DNA of 64,000 nt from Cyclina sinensis (lineage: Eukaryota > Mollusca > Bivalvia > Venerida > Veneridae): assembly GCA_012932295.1 (NCBI GenBank), contig JAAONU010000001.1:8765104-8829103 (forward strand), given 5' to 3'. A program made the translations under genes and the position numbers. How positions within the stretch are numbered: the stretch's first letter is position 1; every line of letters begins with the position of its first letter. Positions 25,282 through 37,145 of the stretch are shown here, piece by piece. The notes below the pieces were generated by a model that was not told where the DNA came from, ran no database searches, and was given only the letters and a program-made list of their open reading frames with translations.

Positions 25282-25983
25282 CTATAAATCAATCAGTACC
25301 AATCAATAACCCCTTTTTGAACAAGTCCTTGATGCATTTATCTGACAGTCCTTGACCTTTATGTGTATTATTCTCTGACCCTTATCTGTACCAGTCATTG
25401 GCCCCTATCTGTATTAATCCTTGACTCCTAACTGTACATGTCTTTGACATCTTTTTCTTCCAGTACTTCAACATTATCTGTACAAGTCCTAGACTCATAT
25501 TTATATTAGTTCTTTACTCATATCTGCACTAGTCCTTGACCCCTATCTTTACTAGTCTTCCACCCCTATCTGTACCAGTCATTGGCCCCCTACTGATTTA
25601 AGTCTTTGATGCCTTTCTCAGTCATTCCTTGACCCCTATCTGGACAAGTCATTGACCCCTATCTTTACTAGTCTTCCACCCCTATCTGTACCAGTCATTG
25701 GCCCCCTACTAATTTAAGTCTTTGATGCCTTTCTCAGTCATTCCTTGACCCCTATCTGGACAAGTCACTGACCATTATCTGTTCTAGCCCTTTACACCTA
25801 TCTGTAATAGTCCTTGACCATTTTCTGTTCTAGCCCTTTACACCTATCTGTAATAGTTCTTGACCATTTTCTGTTTTAGCCCTTAACACCTATCTGTAAT
25901 AGTCCTTGACCATTTTCTGTTCTAACACTTAACCCCTATCTGTACTAGTTTATACCATTTTCTGTTCTAGCCCTTAGCACCTA

Positions 25984-26800
25984 CAGTACGCGCCAGGAGG
26001 AACTCACATTTTCCGCTTTATTTCGCGGACGCGGAAAAAAAAATATCCGCCGCGACATCGAGGAAAAAAACGGAATTCCTCGATGTCTCGACATCGCGAA
26101 ATATCTCGGCGATATTTGACGACCAGCGCGAAAATAATTAGGGTCATAACTCACCTGGATAAGCTGAACATTTAGTGAAATGACCGTAATGAAACTGTGC
26201 ATTTTACGTCTGCCAATTCTGTGACATTTGGTAAAATTAAAACCAAATTTCTAATACATTTGCTGTGCTTACGTCGTTGAAAACGCTCGTTATTGTATAG
26301 TAAAATCGATCAATAATTTTGTCAAGCGCATAGACGATACAGATGTCGCAGTATGGTTTACATATTGTATGTTTTCTTTCAATATAGGAATGCAGTTTTA
26401 CCACGTGTAATTCGGAAACCAGTCAATCTATTTTCTGAAAATAGGGTCAGCTGTTCCGAGAAGCAACAATTACTTTCGGTTTTGAATTGTCATTCCTTCC
26501 GTTAACAAATACGAGCATTCGTAAACAAATGCATCAGAATGAGAGTTTAATACATTTAAATGATATTTTAAAGCGTAAAATCCGCCGAAATGCGTGTAAT
26601 GAGGAACTTTGTGAGCCTCGATACGTCAATTCTTACCTGTGAAAAAGTTCGCGGAACCATTTAGCGGACGTCCGCCGCGATATTTGGTGACCATGTCCGC
26701 GGCGGTGATCCTCGAAATGCGGCGGATTTGGTCGCGTTTTAAGGAATGGGTAGTCCGCGACGACCTCGAGGAAAACGAGAGTTCCTCCTGGCGCGTACTG
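25984..26800. mobile_element. TA-flanked MITE with CAGTACGCGCC ends
   Basis: Ends CAGTACGCGCCAGGAGGAAC and its exact complement run inward for 22 bp, or 24 bp with the TA at 25982-25983 and 26801-26802. Removing the element and one TA restores a normal minisatellite unit (CACC TA TCTGTAAC). The inside is GC-rich with many nested palindromes around CCGCGGAC and CCTCGATGTC. TA duplication with CAGT ends fits the Tc1/mariner-pogo group, which is an inference. Frames on the minus strand inside it are not genes. Confidence 0.93.
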
Positions 26801-27690
26801 TATCTGTAACAGTCTTTGACCATTTTCTGTTCTAGCCCTTTAAACCTATCTGTACTAGTCCTTGACCATTTTCTGTTCTAGCCCTTAACACCTATCTGTC
26901 CTAGTTTATACCATTTTCTGTTCTAGCCTTTTACACCTATCTGTACTAGTCCTTTACCATTTTCTGTTCTAGCCCTTAACACCTATCTGTACTATTCTTT
27001 GACCATTTTCTGTTCTAGCCCTTAACACCTATCTGTACTAGTCCGTGACCATTTTCTGTTCTAGCCCTTAACACCTATCTGTCCTAGTCCTTGACCATTT
27101 CTGTTCTAGCCCTTAACAACTATCTGTATTAGTCCTTGACCACTTTCTGTTCTAGCTCTCAACTATCTGTACTTGTCCTTGATCCCTTTCTTTACCAGTT
27201 TTTGACACCTATCTGTTCACTCCTATATTGTTCCTTTCATCGGTACCTCAGGGTTCTAGTCATTGATGCCTTCGTTTACCAGTTTTTGACAACTATCTGT
27301 ACTAGTGCTTCACTCCCATTTGTACCTTTCACTGGCCCCTATGAGTACTAGTCCTTGATGCCTTTCTTGCCTTCTATTTGTACTAATCCTTGACTCCTAT
27401 CTGTATAACAGTCTTGACCCCTGTTTGTACCTAACTTGACATCATTTGTGACCTCTGTCTTGAGTTCTCTCCTTGCCAGTCCTCTCTTGCAGCCTTTGAC
27501 CCTTACCTGTACTAGACCCTGACCTCTATCTGTACCATTCTTTACCTCCTTTTATACCAATCCATGACCCCTATCTGTACTAGTCCTTCACTCCTGTTCA
27601 TAACTGTTGTTGTCCTCTATCCATGCCAGTCAATGACCCCTATAATGTACTAGTCCTTAACCCATTCATTGACCCCTTTTCTTCATAGAA

Positions 27691-28525
27691 ACTTCTCATC
27701 TTCTTGATTTATGTCACTAACTCTATCAGAGATTACAGTCTGTTACAAGTAAACAAAGCTATGGAGTTAATTAAAAATCACAGACTAATTACTTCCATTA
27801 CCCTTGATATGAATATTTTATTCTGCCTAATAAGTTACCAAACAATATTTGGTTTATAAAGCATTGCCATTCACTGGCACTTGTTTTCCTTTTCACATGC
27901 ATATGTGATTACTGTTACTCAAAGCCTTGTAAAAGTTGAGTAATGTTATATTGTAATTTGTATGGTTATTTTGATTCCTTGCATCTGTATTTTAATACAA
28001 GGCTATGAAACATCATCAACACTGTTGATTCTTGCTTCAAACTTCACTCTATCCCACCAAGAGACTCAAGATTCTCATATTTTCACCTCTTTTAATCTTT
28101 TTTAAAACACTCTGAATTTAAAGAAAAATATATATTTCTGGATTTAAATTTCAGTTCAACAAATGAGGATTCATGCACATGAATTAATCTCCCTAACAAG
28201 TTTTGAAATATCTTTCAAGTGTTAATTAATTTACAGATAAAGTGTGAAAGAAAACAGTAAAAAATAAATGCATAAACCATTTAAACATTAATTGCCTATT
28301 TATTGTTTCATCTGAGTGTATCAGATATATATATATATATAAATTTAGATGAATTATTAAATGGTCACTTTTACAAACAATGTTAAATACTCACTGATAA
28401 ACACTTTCATACACTTGATATTCAACAGCATTCAATTATTTCCTGCATTTTCCATTATACTGTTACTTTTCATTTTTACTTTTTCACAAAAATCAGCATT
28501 TTACTGATCAGCATTTCAAAATATA
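27691..28525. other. AT-rich single-copy stretch with (TA)n
   Basis: Contains a short TA microsatellite at about 28324-28341; nothing else is supported. Confidence 0.5.
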
Positions 28526-28940
28526 CTACCGCTTGCAAAACTGATTAGAGTTTCACGTATTCGGAAAGACGTAAAAAGTGACGTTACGATGTTTACTTCA
28601 GTAACTTAAACTGTCACTTTACTGATCATCCAATCACAGAGAGGCAGTTTTCTCAGTTTTCCTGTCAATTAAACTACGTCTTGCAATCTACCCGCAGCCA
28701 GGAAAATATGGGTGGCGCCAAAGTTGCTGTGTCGTAATTGTCACTGCGTTGCTACCAGAAATCTTCACTCAATACTTTTTTTTCCTAACCGCTTTAACCG
28801 AATGACATCATTGACAGGTAAAAAGCCGCAGTTTGAAAGAAACACATTGGGCGGCGCTTTCATTGATTTTTGACAGATGTACCGATGAGTTTCGTTCTTT
28901 ACCTAACAGTGTAAACTGTAATCAGTTTTGCAAGCGGTAG
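28526..28940. mobile_element. TA-flanked MITE with CTACCGCTTGC ends
   Basis: CTACCGCTTGCAAAACTGAT at 28526 is matched inverted at the right end (to 28940), extending to about 28 bp with one mismatch. TA dinucleotides at 28524-28525 and 28941-28942 are the likely target duplication. 415 bp, no open frame, more CpG than its surroundings. Confidence 0.92.
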
Positions 28941-29403
28941 TATCTCCCAGACTGTAGTGCACCCCACATTTAAAGCAAGTGAATTACAAGTGCACTCCCT
29001 GTCACATTTACTTTTAACAGTATTTGTACTAGCTAAACACATAATACAACAGAAATATTTGTCAAATATACAGTTTGGGTTTAACAATAAACCTTTTGGC
29101 ATCATGAACATTGATTTAAATTTTTACAATTATCTCAGATGGAACCAGAGTAAGAGAAGAGGTAGGAACTATTACCCACAAATAGAATGCTTAACTGAGG
29201 AAGGTATGGTTTAGGTTACCTAGTCTTTACGATATCTACAACTAGTGCTTAGCCTCACACGTCCAGTACATTACTGCTTCCTGCTAGCATTGATATCAAG
29301 ACAAATTTTTCAGTTATAGTAGTTAAAACGCCATTCCTTCAATTTTTCTCCATGTCTTTACAATGCAAGATCTACAAATGGAAACACCTTTGCAAAATCC
29401 TAC

Positions 29404-29815
29404 TTGCTCAGCAAGAAGCAAAACAGTCACCTTTGTTGAGCAAGGAGCCAGATTGTACTTCGCTGAGCAAGGGGCCAGACTGCCACCTTTGTTGAGCAAG
29501 GAGCCAGATTGTTACTTCGCTGAGCAAGGGGCCAGACTGTCACCTTTGTTGAGCAAGGAGCCAGATTGTCACCTTTGCTGAGCAAGGGGCCAGACTGTCA
29601 CCTTTGCTGAGCAAGGAGCCAGATTGTTACCTTTGTTGAGCAAGGAGCCAGACTGTCACCTTTGTTGAGCAAGGAGCCAGACTGTCACCTTTGCTGAGCA
29701 AGGGGCCAGACTGTCACCTATGCTGAGCAAGGGGCCAGACTGTCACCTTTGCTGAGCAAGGGGCCAGACAGTAACCTTTGCTGAGCAAAGAGCCAGACAG
29801 TCAGGCAATCTGTAA
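29404..29815. repeat. 29-bp minisatellite, about 13 units
   Basis: TGAGCAAGGRGCCAGAYTGT plus CACCTTTGC repeats with landmark positions 29551, 29580, 29609, 29638, 29667, 29696 and so on (exact 29-bp step), slightly shorter at the left edge. The 72-residue plus-strand frame at 29363 is a by-product. Confidence 0.95.
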
Positions 29816-30489
29816 CCTATTCTCTTTGTAACAAGTCTGGAGACTCAACTTCACTTGTTCGTACAATCTCTCTTCCAGTTCATTACACTACAAGCTATGG
29901 GTGGGAACTTTTGTTGCAGGAAGCAACAAAAATGAAGCATGATACTTCACTAAAATTGAAGAAGAGACAAAAGTAGACTTAAATATTTTATGTAATCTGC
30001 TGTCCATAGAAATGGCCAGTTTGACTTAGTGACCAGAACTTCTCTCTACCTGCCCCTCTCTCTACGAACACCATTAAAGGGGATGGGGGGGGGGGAATAA
30101 ATTATTACCCCTTGACCTCTAAATGGGTCTGGTAGGTAGAGCTCATCAAGGTGCATGTACTTGTGAAGTTTGGAGGCTGTAGGTGGAAGGACTTCCCATA
30201 TTATGGTCAAGGTTAAAGTTTCGTGACAAACAAACAAAGACACAGACAGACCAAAAGCAACATGCCCTCCCTCCAGAGGCATAAAAATGATACCTGTAAT
30301 CCTGCATGATCCTTAAGCTAAATATCCACAATACCACAGAGGTCCAGAACCATTCCACAGGGTATTTTTCAAGTGAGACTGAGCATGTCAATTTGAAGCA
30401 ATATCAGTAAAACTGATACATCAAAATGCAAAGTAATTCAATTTTAACTTCAAATGATTTAGCTTGCTCTCTTGTTAAGAAGGGATGAG
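29816..30489. other. Mixed stretch with a relic element tail
   Basis: At 30020-30285 the text GTGAAGTTTGGAGGCTGTAGG followed by GACAAACAAACAAAGACACAGACAGACC and a GCC-rich hairpin-like end resembles the 3' part of the CTCC-hairpin elements. A G run lies at 30083-30094. Confidence 0.45.
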
Positions 30490-32231
30490 CACTGTTGTAC
30501 ACTGTTCACCGGAAATAGCCCATCAAAACGCCAAAAACGAAAGTACAATTGCCACTGTCGAGTTCACTACAGGTAATGTTTCAACTTATTTCTCCATCAT
30601 AACTTAATGGATTTCTCCAAACTAAACAATATTGTGAAGCTCAATATGTCTGGTTTTAGAGCAGTATTTGCTTTTCTCTGCAAGTTGGGTATTTTTTATG
30701 TAATTGGCGATAAATTATAGCCTAGTTGTTGACTTTTGCAAACAGTGGTGATATTTTCCACAAAATCAAGCCCAAAACGCATTTGCTGTATCAGAATCCA
30801 TCTTGAATTATAAAATGTAGACATTCCTCCACCTGTATGAAAGCGACTATTCACCAACTATAGCTACTTTTTTACAAAATTTGCGAAAAACTGTCATGCC
30901 TTGTGTACAGTGTCTAGCAACAAAATAACGCGTTGTAGTAGTTCAATGTATAGAGTTTAGTAGCATGTGTACGGTGTCTAGTTGCCACATCTTTTTCAAA
31001 GTTAGTCTTTATTATATTAGTTTTATTTGGAAATGCTCTCATTTCGGACTAAAACATGGACAAATTGGAAGAAAAAGGAGAATACTCTGAGTTATTTGGA
31101 AAATAATTTATCTAATTAGTTTTTTTTAGCCTATCACACAATTGCAATAGTATGAGAACTACGTTTTATTATCTTATATTTGCACCATCACAAACATAAG
31201 CGGAATAGTGTCGGTCTGTATTTATAAGACAGGTCGAAGAGTGGATCAGTGGTCTAGTGGTAAAAGCGCTGGACTCGTAATCCATGGGTCGTTATCATCA
31301 TCATCATTAGCAGCAGCATTGTATTTGTTAATTAAATATGAAATATACTGCACGCAATCACAACTTGGGTCACCTGGGTTTAACTGCAACAAATCCCGTT
31401 AAAAATATGCGCAAGCTTTTATAACCAGTGATCTAGCCTTTCCCATAAGATAAAAACTCGTGCTTAACCTAACTAGTTAAGGCAATTTTTTTTAAGCAAA
31501 GTTCATTATCATACATGTTTGTTTTTAAATGAAGTCTTAAGACCGGTAAAAGGATAAGACCTGGTAAACTAGTTTATTTAACAATGCATAACTCTACATT
31601 ATTAAATAATGTTTAAGCAAAAATTTACAGTTTAACCAATGAAATAAGGTCTATTGAGTTTAATATTTTTCTATAAACTTATGATCATGCATCAAAATTT
31701 GTGTAGGCGGGCAGAAACAGCGTACTATCATTAATATTCATCTTTTTATAATGTTTATAATTCAATTAAACACTTTGTATCCTTTGCAAGCTAAAAAAAT
31801 GTTTTGCTTTACGCTCCCTGCCTTCTACGACACTAATCGCAACTCCTTATTCAGCTTCTGTGTATGCGCTGGTACTGAAATTCATTTGAAATTTGCACAA
31901 AATGACATTCGTTTACATACTACACCCCATACACCCCCAAACAGTTTTCCATCTACACCCCGTACAGAATCGTGCTAGACACCGTACACAAGGCATGACC
32001 GTTTTTCGCAAAGTTTCAAAAAATACCCAACTTGCACAAAAATCAAATACTGCTCAAAGACCTGACATATTTAGCTTCACAATATTGTTTAGTTTGGAGA
32101 AATCGATTAAGTTATGATGAAGAAATAAGTTGAAACAAAAATATTACCTGTAGTGAACTCGACGTTGGCGATTGTACTTTCGTTTTCGGGGTTTTGATGG
32201 GCTATTTCTAGTGAACGGCCAACAACAGTGA
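30490..32231. repeat. Large inverted repeat (foldback)
   Basis: The left arm (about 30490-30919) and the inverted right arm (about 31973-32231) share long blocks, for example GAAATAGCCCATCAAAAC, AAACTAAACAATATTGTGAAG, CAAGTTGGGTATTTTTT and TGCGAAAAACKGTCATGCC. The left arm carries an extra block of about 180 bp (30698-30880). The loop is about 1.05 kb. The outer edges fade rather than ending sharply, and I see no target duplication. Confidence 0.85.
31241..31291 (+). repeat. Truncated tRNA-like sequence (SINE head)
   Basis: GTGGATCAGTGGTCTAGTGG followed by an anticodon arm TGGA CTCGTAA TCCA (loop anticodon CGT, threonine-like), then GGGTCG, after which tRNA similarity stops; the T-arm is missing. 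It resembles the heads of the SINEs at 44814 and 53506, so it is a SINE fragment rather than a tRNA gene. Confidence 0.6.
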
Positions 32232-32318
32232 TGAGGGTACCATTGAGTGCAAATACACTTCTGGAAGAGGTGCCACTCACCCAAGTTTTAATAATGAGGA
32301 CTTTGTTAAACACCAGAA
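32148..32318 (-). CDS. Candidate 171-bp exon of a minus-strand split gene
   Basis: On the minus strand, acceptor TCTACTGTCACAG precedes 171 bp that are open in one frame (phase 1 to 1) and end at donor ACTACAG|GTAATA. It reads LVFNKVLIIKTWVSG at the start and, further on, FALNGTLITVVGRSLEI, a beta-strand-like pattern faintly like IPT/TIG or beta-propeller repeats; I would not assign a family. Part of the segment and its donor are repeated in inverted orientation at 30485-30572. Differences between the copies change amino acids freely, which argues against strong protein constraint on at least one copy. Confidence 0.33.
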
Positions 32319-34604
32319 CTGTGACAGTAGATTAATTTTATATCACATGGCGTTTTCTTTCTCAAACAACGCTCAAGTATTCGATCTTACTTGTAACAGA
32401 GCTATTTGCATAAAAAAAAACTCTGAGAAGGATGTCTTTTGTCAAAGCGTCAATGTCTTATGGTGTCTGATTTTCTAAAAATTTGATTTGTATCAGAAAA
32501 CAAAGACTGCTCCCTTTCAAGCTATACCATTAAGTTTCTGAGGAGTAATTTAAAATGCCTGCAGAACTGACATATCCAATAAATTTTTACTTTTTTTGTA
32601 GTTTCTTATGAAAAAAAAAGACCAGAAACTTCAACAAATTACCTTTCCTGTAAGGAATCTGAACACAACTTTTAGCCATTTTTAAAGCACATATGAAAAG
32701 CAGATATTTGTAAATACCATCCAATTCTGTGAATATAATTATAGTAAGGAATAATTTGAAAAAGTTCATCAGAGAAAGTACAAGATAAATTCCAGTTTTT
32801 TATCTGAAATATTCTTATCACAACTTCTTTATCCACCTTAAACTTCTCCTTACCTTATATGGAAGTCCACCTGTCTCGGTTTTTTATCCATTCCAATTTT
32901 TCTGCGTCAACAACTTTCATGATCACAGTACACTGTTGCATGAATTTCTCTCTTTTTTTGTAAGTTCACAACTATCACTCTTCATGCTGATTAAAATATC
33001 CACAGGTGAAATTCCAATTTGCATATGACAGTACATCTCTGTATGACCTAAAATAAAAGAGAAAACATTTAAATATGAATAATAATCCATGTTGCGCTGA
33101 AAATATGAAAGAAAGCTCAAGTTGTTTTCTTCTGGCAAGTATGTCTGTGTAAAATTTTGCTGCCCATCTGCTCTGTAAATTTCATGAAATACAATACCAT
33201 AAGTCTCCATTTTACTAATTCCATTCATTCTCTTTCAATGGCATAAAAAAAACACACATCTGCATCAAAAACTAGCCTGTTGCACTTAAAATGTTTCCGA
33301 GCATAATGTACAAGCAGTTATCCTGGGACGTTACTGGGATAGAATTTGTTGCTTTGGATAAATATCAATAATTATGCATATATGGAAGCACAATGTTACA
33401 AGTGGGAAGGTAGTAAATGGCTCCCATGAAAAGCAACAATAGCATTATCGTAATTTCATGCAAAGACCCTGATGGCTTTATTTGATGTCTGCGAGTATCA
33501 CTCAAACAATAAGGAAGAATTTGATTTGTGGCAAGTCACATTAAACTGAACATGATTGTTTTGTTTTCCAGATCAATTAAGAAGAGCTGACTATCTTGGA
33601 ACATGTTCTGGATTTTTGACCAATCAATCAAACATCACCTAATACTGCTCCATTTTGTCTTTGTTATGATTATTTTTCTACTTTCTAATTACTGTAAGTA
33701 ATTTCTTTCCTAGATAAAAAAAACTTCTTTACATATTGACAAGTTCAGTACAAGAATTGACTGAGTTTTGCAATATTAATATTCAAGACTCAATACAGTC
33801 AGTATTCCAGTCACCAGCGGGATAGACAGGGGTTACTGTGCTTCTTCATTCTATTCCTAATAAACATAAACATTTTGAAAAAAATATTAAAATAGGATTT
33901 TCATCTAAAGCATTTAACTTTACGGCTGTTCTTTTCTGCTAAAACAATGGTAGTACAAAAAAAACTTCCAATTTTCTTCAAAAGCTAACACAATGCTCTG
34001 AGTGACTCAGTGACCAGTATCAAAGGGCTATGTGTATTTTTAGTAATGTCAAAACAAGTCTCATTTTGCTTAGCCTGTTCAACAACTGCCGATGACACTG
34101 GTTTGGTTTGGTTTATTGGGGTTTAACACCAGTTTTAACAGCTAAGATCATATCCCATGACACTGGTAAGTAACCATGACAGCATGTATGTGAATGAAAA
34201 CTTTAAATGATATTCAAAGTTGGTGGAAATGCACATGTAAATATAAATATACCCTGAGGTAAGATTGTACAAGGTTTTCTTCACTTAACCCACCATCTGT
34301 TTGGGGAAAAAAGATTCCAGTAATTTGCAATACAACTATTTTGCACCTGTACTCTCGCAATTAATATGCTGAATGGTGTTCTTCAACTTATAATTGCAGT
34401 TTTGCCATTATTTTTATTATTGCATCATTCATTAAGATCAAATATTTTGCTCATAAAATAACAGTGAAACTATAAAAAAAAAAAATTCATGTCTAATTAC
34501 CTCATTTTTAAGTGTCTTAAAACTGTCAAATAACTTTTTATGCATAGTTTAATAATTAAACCAATTAATTTTTTATTTTTTTTTAAGACAAATATGATTA
34601 GTAA
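32240..34604. other. AT-rich stretch around candidate exons
   Basis: Other splice-like items: a strong minus-strand acceptor at 33048 (TTCTCTTTTATTTTAG) and a 48-bp open segment at 32854-32901 with donor ATAAG|GTAAGG, but their phases do not fit the neighbours. At 34100-34160 is a fragment (TTTATTGGGGTTTAACACC) that I recognise as common in bivalve genomes. Confidence 0.4.
32643..32726 (-). CDS. Candidate 84-bp exon of a minus-strand split gene
   Basis: Acceptor CTATAATTATATTCACAG, 84 bp open in only one frame (phase 1 to 1), donor AGGAAAG|GTAATT. It reads LDGIYKYLLFICALKMAKSC and continues VQIPYRK. It would be spliced to 32148-32318 across a 324-nt intron in matching phase. Hydrophobic in its middle; no family recognised. 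Confidence 0.35.
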
Positions 34605-35412
34605 ACAAGAGGGCCATAATGGCCCTGAATTGCTCATCTGAGTCTCATTGCTCATGTTACAAGTATCGTTATTGGTTGTTATGGGTGTTCCTTGTTTGCA
34701 AGTTTGAATAAGTTTGCAATAAGTTTGAATACTGGGTGTAATTGTACTCAAATTTTTGAGCAAAAATAGTTTTACTCTACAGGTCCCAGTGAACTTGACC
34801 TTTGACCTACAGACCCCAAAAACAATACGGTTCTTCTAATATAATTACCCTATGAAGTTTGAAGGTTCTGGGTGTAATGGTACTCCAGTTACTGAGGAGA
34901 AATAGTTTCCACTCTACAGGTCCCTGTGACCTTGACTTCTGACCTACTGACCCCAAAAATAATAGGGTTCTTTTACTGAGTAAAGACAATCATCCTATGA
35001 AGTTTGAAGGCTCTGGGTAAAATGGTACTCCAGTTACTGAGCAGAAACAGTTTTCACTCTAGAGGTCCCTGTGAACTTACCCTTTGATCTATGGACCCTA
35101 AAAACAATAGGGTTCCTCTGATACAACTATCCTATAAAGTTTGAAGGCTCTGGTTTGCAGTTACTCTGCATAAATACTTTTCACTCTAAAGGTCCCTGTG
35201 ACCCTTGACCTTTGACCTACTGACCCAAAAAACAAAAGGGTTTATTTCTACTCAACAAGGGCAATAACCCTGTGAAGTTTGAAGGCTTTGGGACAACTGG
35301 TACTCAAGTTATTGAAAGGAAACGGTGTGACAGACAGACAAACAGACACCCATGGACAGGGCAAAAACAATATGTCTCCATCAGAAGGGCGGGGTTGGGG
35401 GGGGAGACATAA
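34605..35412 (+). mobile_element. Chimeric element: GGGCC head with GTCTCC-hairpin tail
   Basis: The head is ACAAGA plus GGGCCATAATGGCCC (34611-34625). The core has units built on CCCTGTGACCTTGACTTCTGACC and CCCCAAAAACAATAGGGTTC. The tail has GACAGACAGACAAACAGAC and then TGTCTCC (35373-35379) pairing with GGGGAGACA (35401-35409). Confidence 0.75.
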
Positions 35413-35424
35413 CAATAAAAAATT

Positions 35425-36508
35425 GAAGGTCTAGCCCTTGGTGTTTCAGAGCAGCAGATTTTTTAAGTTTTCCCTATATAAATCCTTGTGTAAAATCAAA
35501 TGACCCCCCGGGTGGGACCAGTTTTGACCCAGGGTCATGATTTGAACAAACTTGGTAGAGGTCCACTTGACAATGCTGCACACCAAATATCTAAACTCTA
35601 GGCCTTGTGGTTTAAAGTTTTTCCTATATAACTCTATATAAAACATAAGACCCCTGGGGTGGGGCATTTTTTGACCCAGAGGCTATGATTTGAACAAACT
35701 TGGTAGAGGTTCGATAGACAATATTGTACACCAAATATCTTAATTCTAGGCCATGTGGTATCTGAAAAGAAGATTTTTAAAGTTTTTCCTATATAACTCT
35801 ATGTAAAACAGGACCACTTGGACGGGGCCATTTTTGACCCAGTGGCTATGATTTGAACAAACTTAGTAGAGGTTCAAAAGACAATGCTTCATACCAAATG
35901 TCTAAACTCTAGGCCTTGCGGTTACAAGAATATTTTAAAAGTTTTTCCTATATAACTCTATGTAAAACATGTGACTCCTGGGGTGGGGCCATTTTCAACC
36001 CAGGGGCCATGATTTGAACAAACTTGGTAGAGGTCCACTGGACAATGCTGCACACCAAATATCTAAACTCTAGGCCTTGTGGTTTCTAACAAGAAGATTT
36101 TTAAGTTTTCCCTATATAAATCTTTGTAATATCAACTGACCCCTGGGGTGGGGTCAGTTTTGACCCAGGGTCATTATTTGAATAAACTTGGTAGAGGTCC
36201 ACTAGATGATGCTTCACACCAAATATCTAAGCTCCAGGCCTTGAGATTTTGGAGAAGAAGATTTTTAAAGATCCAACTTTTATTTTAGCTCCAGTGAACC
36301 AGAAATGCAATGGACTGGAACCATTTGAACAAACTTGGTACAGCTTCATGCAAGGAACATCCCAGGCAAGTTTCATTAAATTTGGCCCTTTGGTTTCAGA
36401 GGAAATGTCGTTTGAATGAAAAGTTGACGATGGACGGACTGACAGACGACGGAAAAAGACTGATCAGAAAAGCTCACCCTAAGCACTTTGTGCTCATTTG
36501 AGCTAAAA
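35425..36508 (+). mobile_element. Headless GGGCC-family element, about five core units
   Basis: Core landmarks (CTTGGTAGAGGTCCAC type) at 35554, 35702, 35865, 36026 and 36190; the tail has GCAC TTT GTGC (36483-36493) and ends TTTGAGCTAAAAA. It directly follows the previous element and may be the rest of one composite copy. Confidence 0.75.
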
Positions 36509-37145
36509 ACTAGGTCAAAGGATGACTCAGAAAGCTACCCTTATGCAGTTCACAATTAAGTTCATTTCCTTAAAATAATTTAAAATTCATCAACTGGTGA
36601 TGCTACCATTTTGTTTTAATGATTTTGTCTTTTTATTACAATGCATTAAATTTGTCTGACCACTTTAAACTCTGTTCCCTTTTTTGGTTAGGTTTTTGTT
36701 CTCTTTCCTACCCTTAAAGCTGGAGGGTGAGGGGCAGAGAAAGCTGTAAGGTTCTTCTTAACTGAACAGCACAACCCCTTGAAATTCAATCTAACCATCA
36801 GTTACAGTGAAAAGTGCCTCCATCAGGCCCTTACACTCCATTCTACAAACAGACAACTTTCTCACATAAACAGGAATAATAGGGTTCAAACCCCCTTATC
36901 AGTCATCAACTAGACTTTATTGATATTAATTCAATTAAGACCCTTTGAAATCTATCCAAGCTTCTTACAATTTCTCTAGACACCATACCAGTAAGTTGTA
37001 ACAACGGCTTGAGAACAGAGCCCGTAGCACTGATAACTGTTACCCATTGGTACTAGCTTTATTGTATTTGCCCAAGGACACAAGTCACCCTGTTGTGAAG
37101 ATTCAAGCCAAGAACCCTTCAACCTGAGGTGAATCTCTTACCACT
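36509..37145. other. Single-copy or old repeat stretch
   Basis: Text at 36770-37145 (for example CAACTTTCTCACATAAACAGG and TTTGCCCAAGGACACAAGTCACC) resembles a dispersed bivalve repeat; part of it is echoed near 50660-50690. No gene is seen. Confidence 0.4.

Larger units (their letters stand above)
24151..27690. repeat. Long degenerate minisatellite interrupted by two MITEs
   Basis: Units of about 23-24 bp reading TCCTTGACCCCTATCTGTACTAG alternate with 47-bp double units (CCTTGACCATTTTCTGTTCTAGCCCTTAACACCTATCTG). The array is about 1.8 kb once the insertions at 24386-25281 and 25984-26800 are removed. Confidence 0.9.

Noticed and set aside
30490..32231. Terminal repeats of a complete transposon
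   Set aside because: Arms fade outward, differ in length by about 180 bp and lack a visible target duplication; I call it a foldback or inverted duplication only.
32854..32901. 48-bp minus-strand exon (KIGMDKKPRQVDFHI) with a perfect donor
   Set aside because: Its phase (2 to 2) fits neither neighbour and its acceptor is weak; left out of the model.
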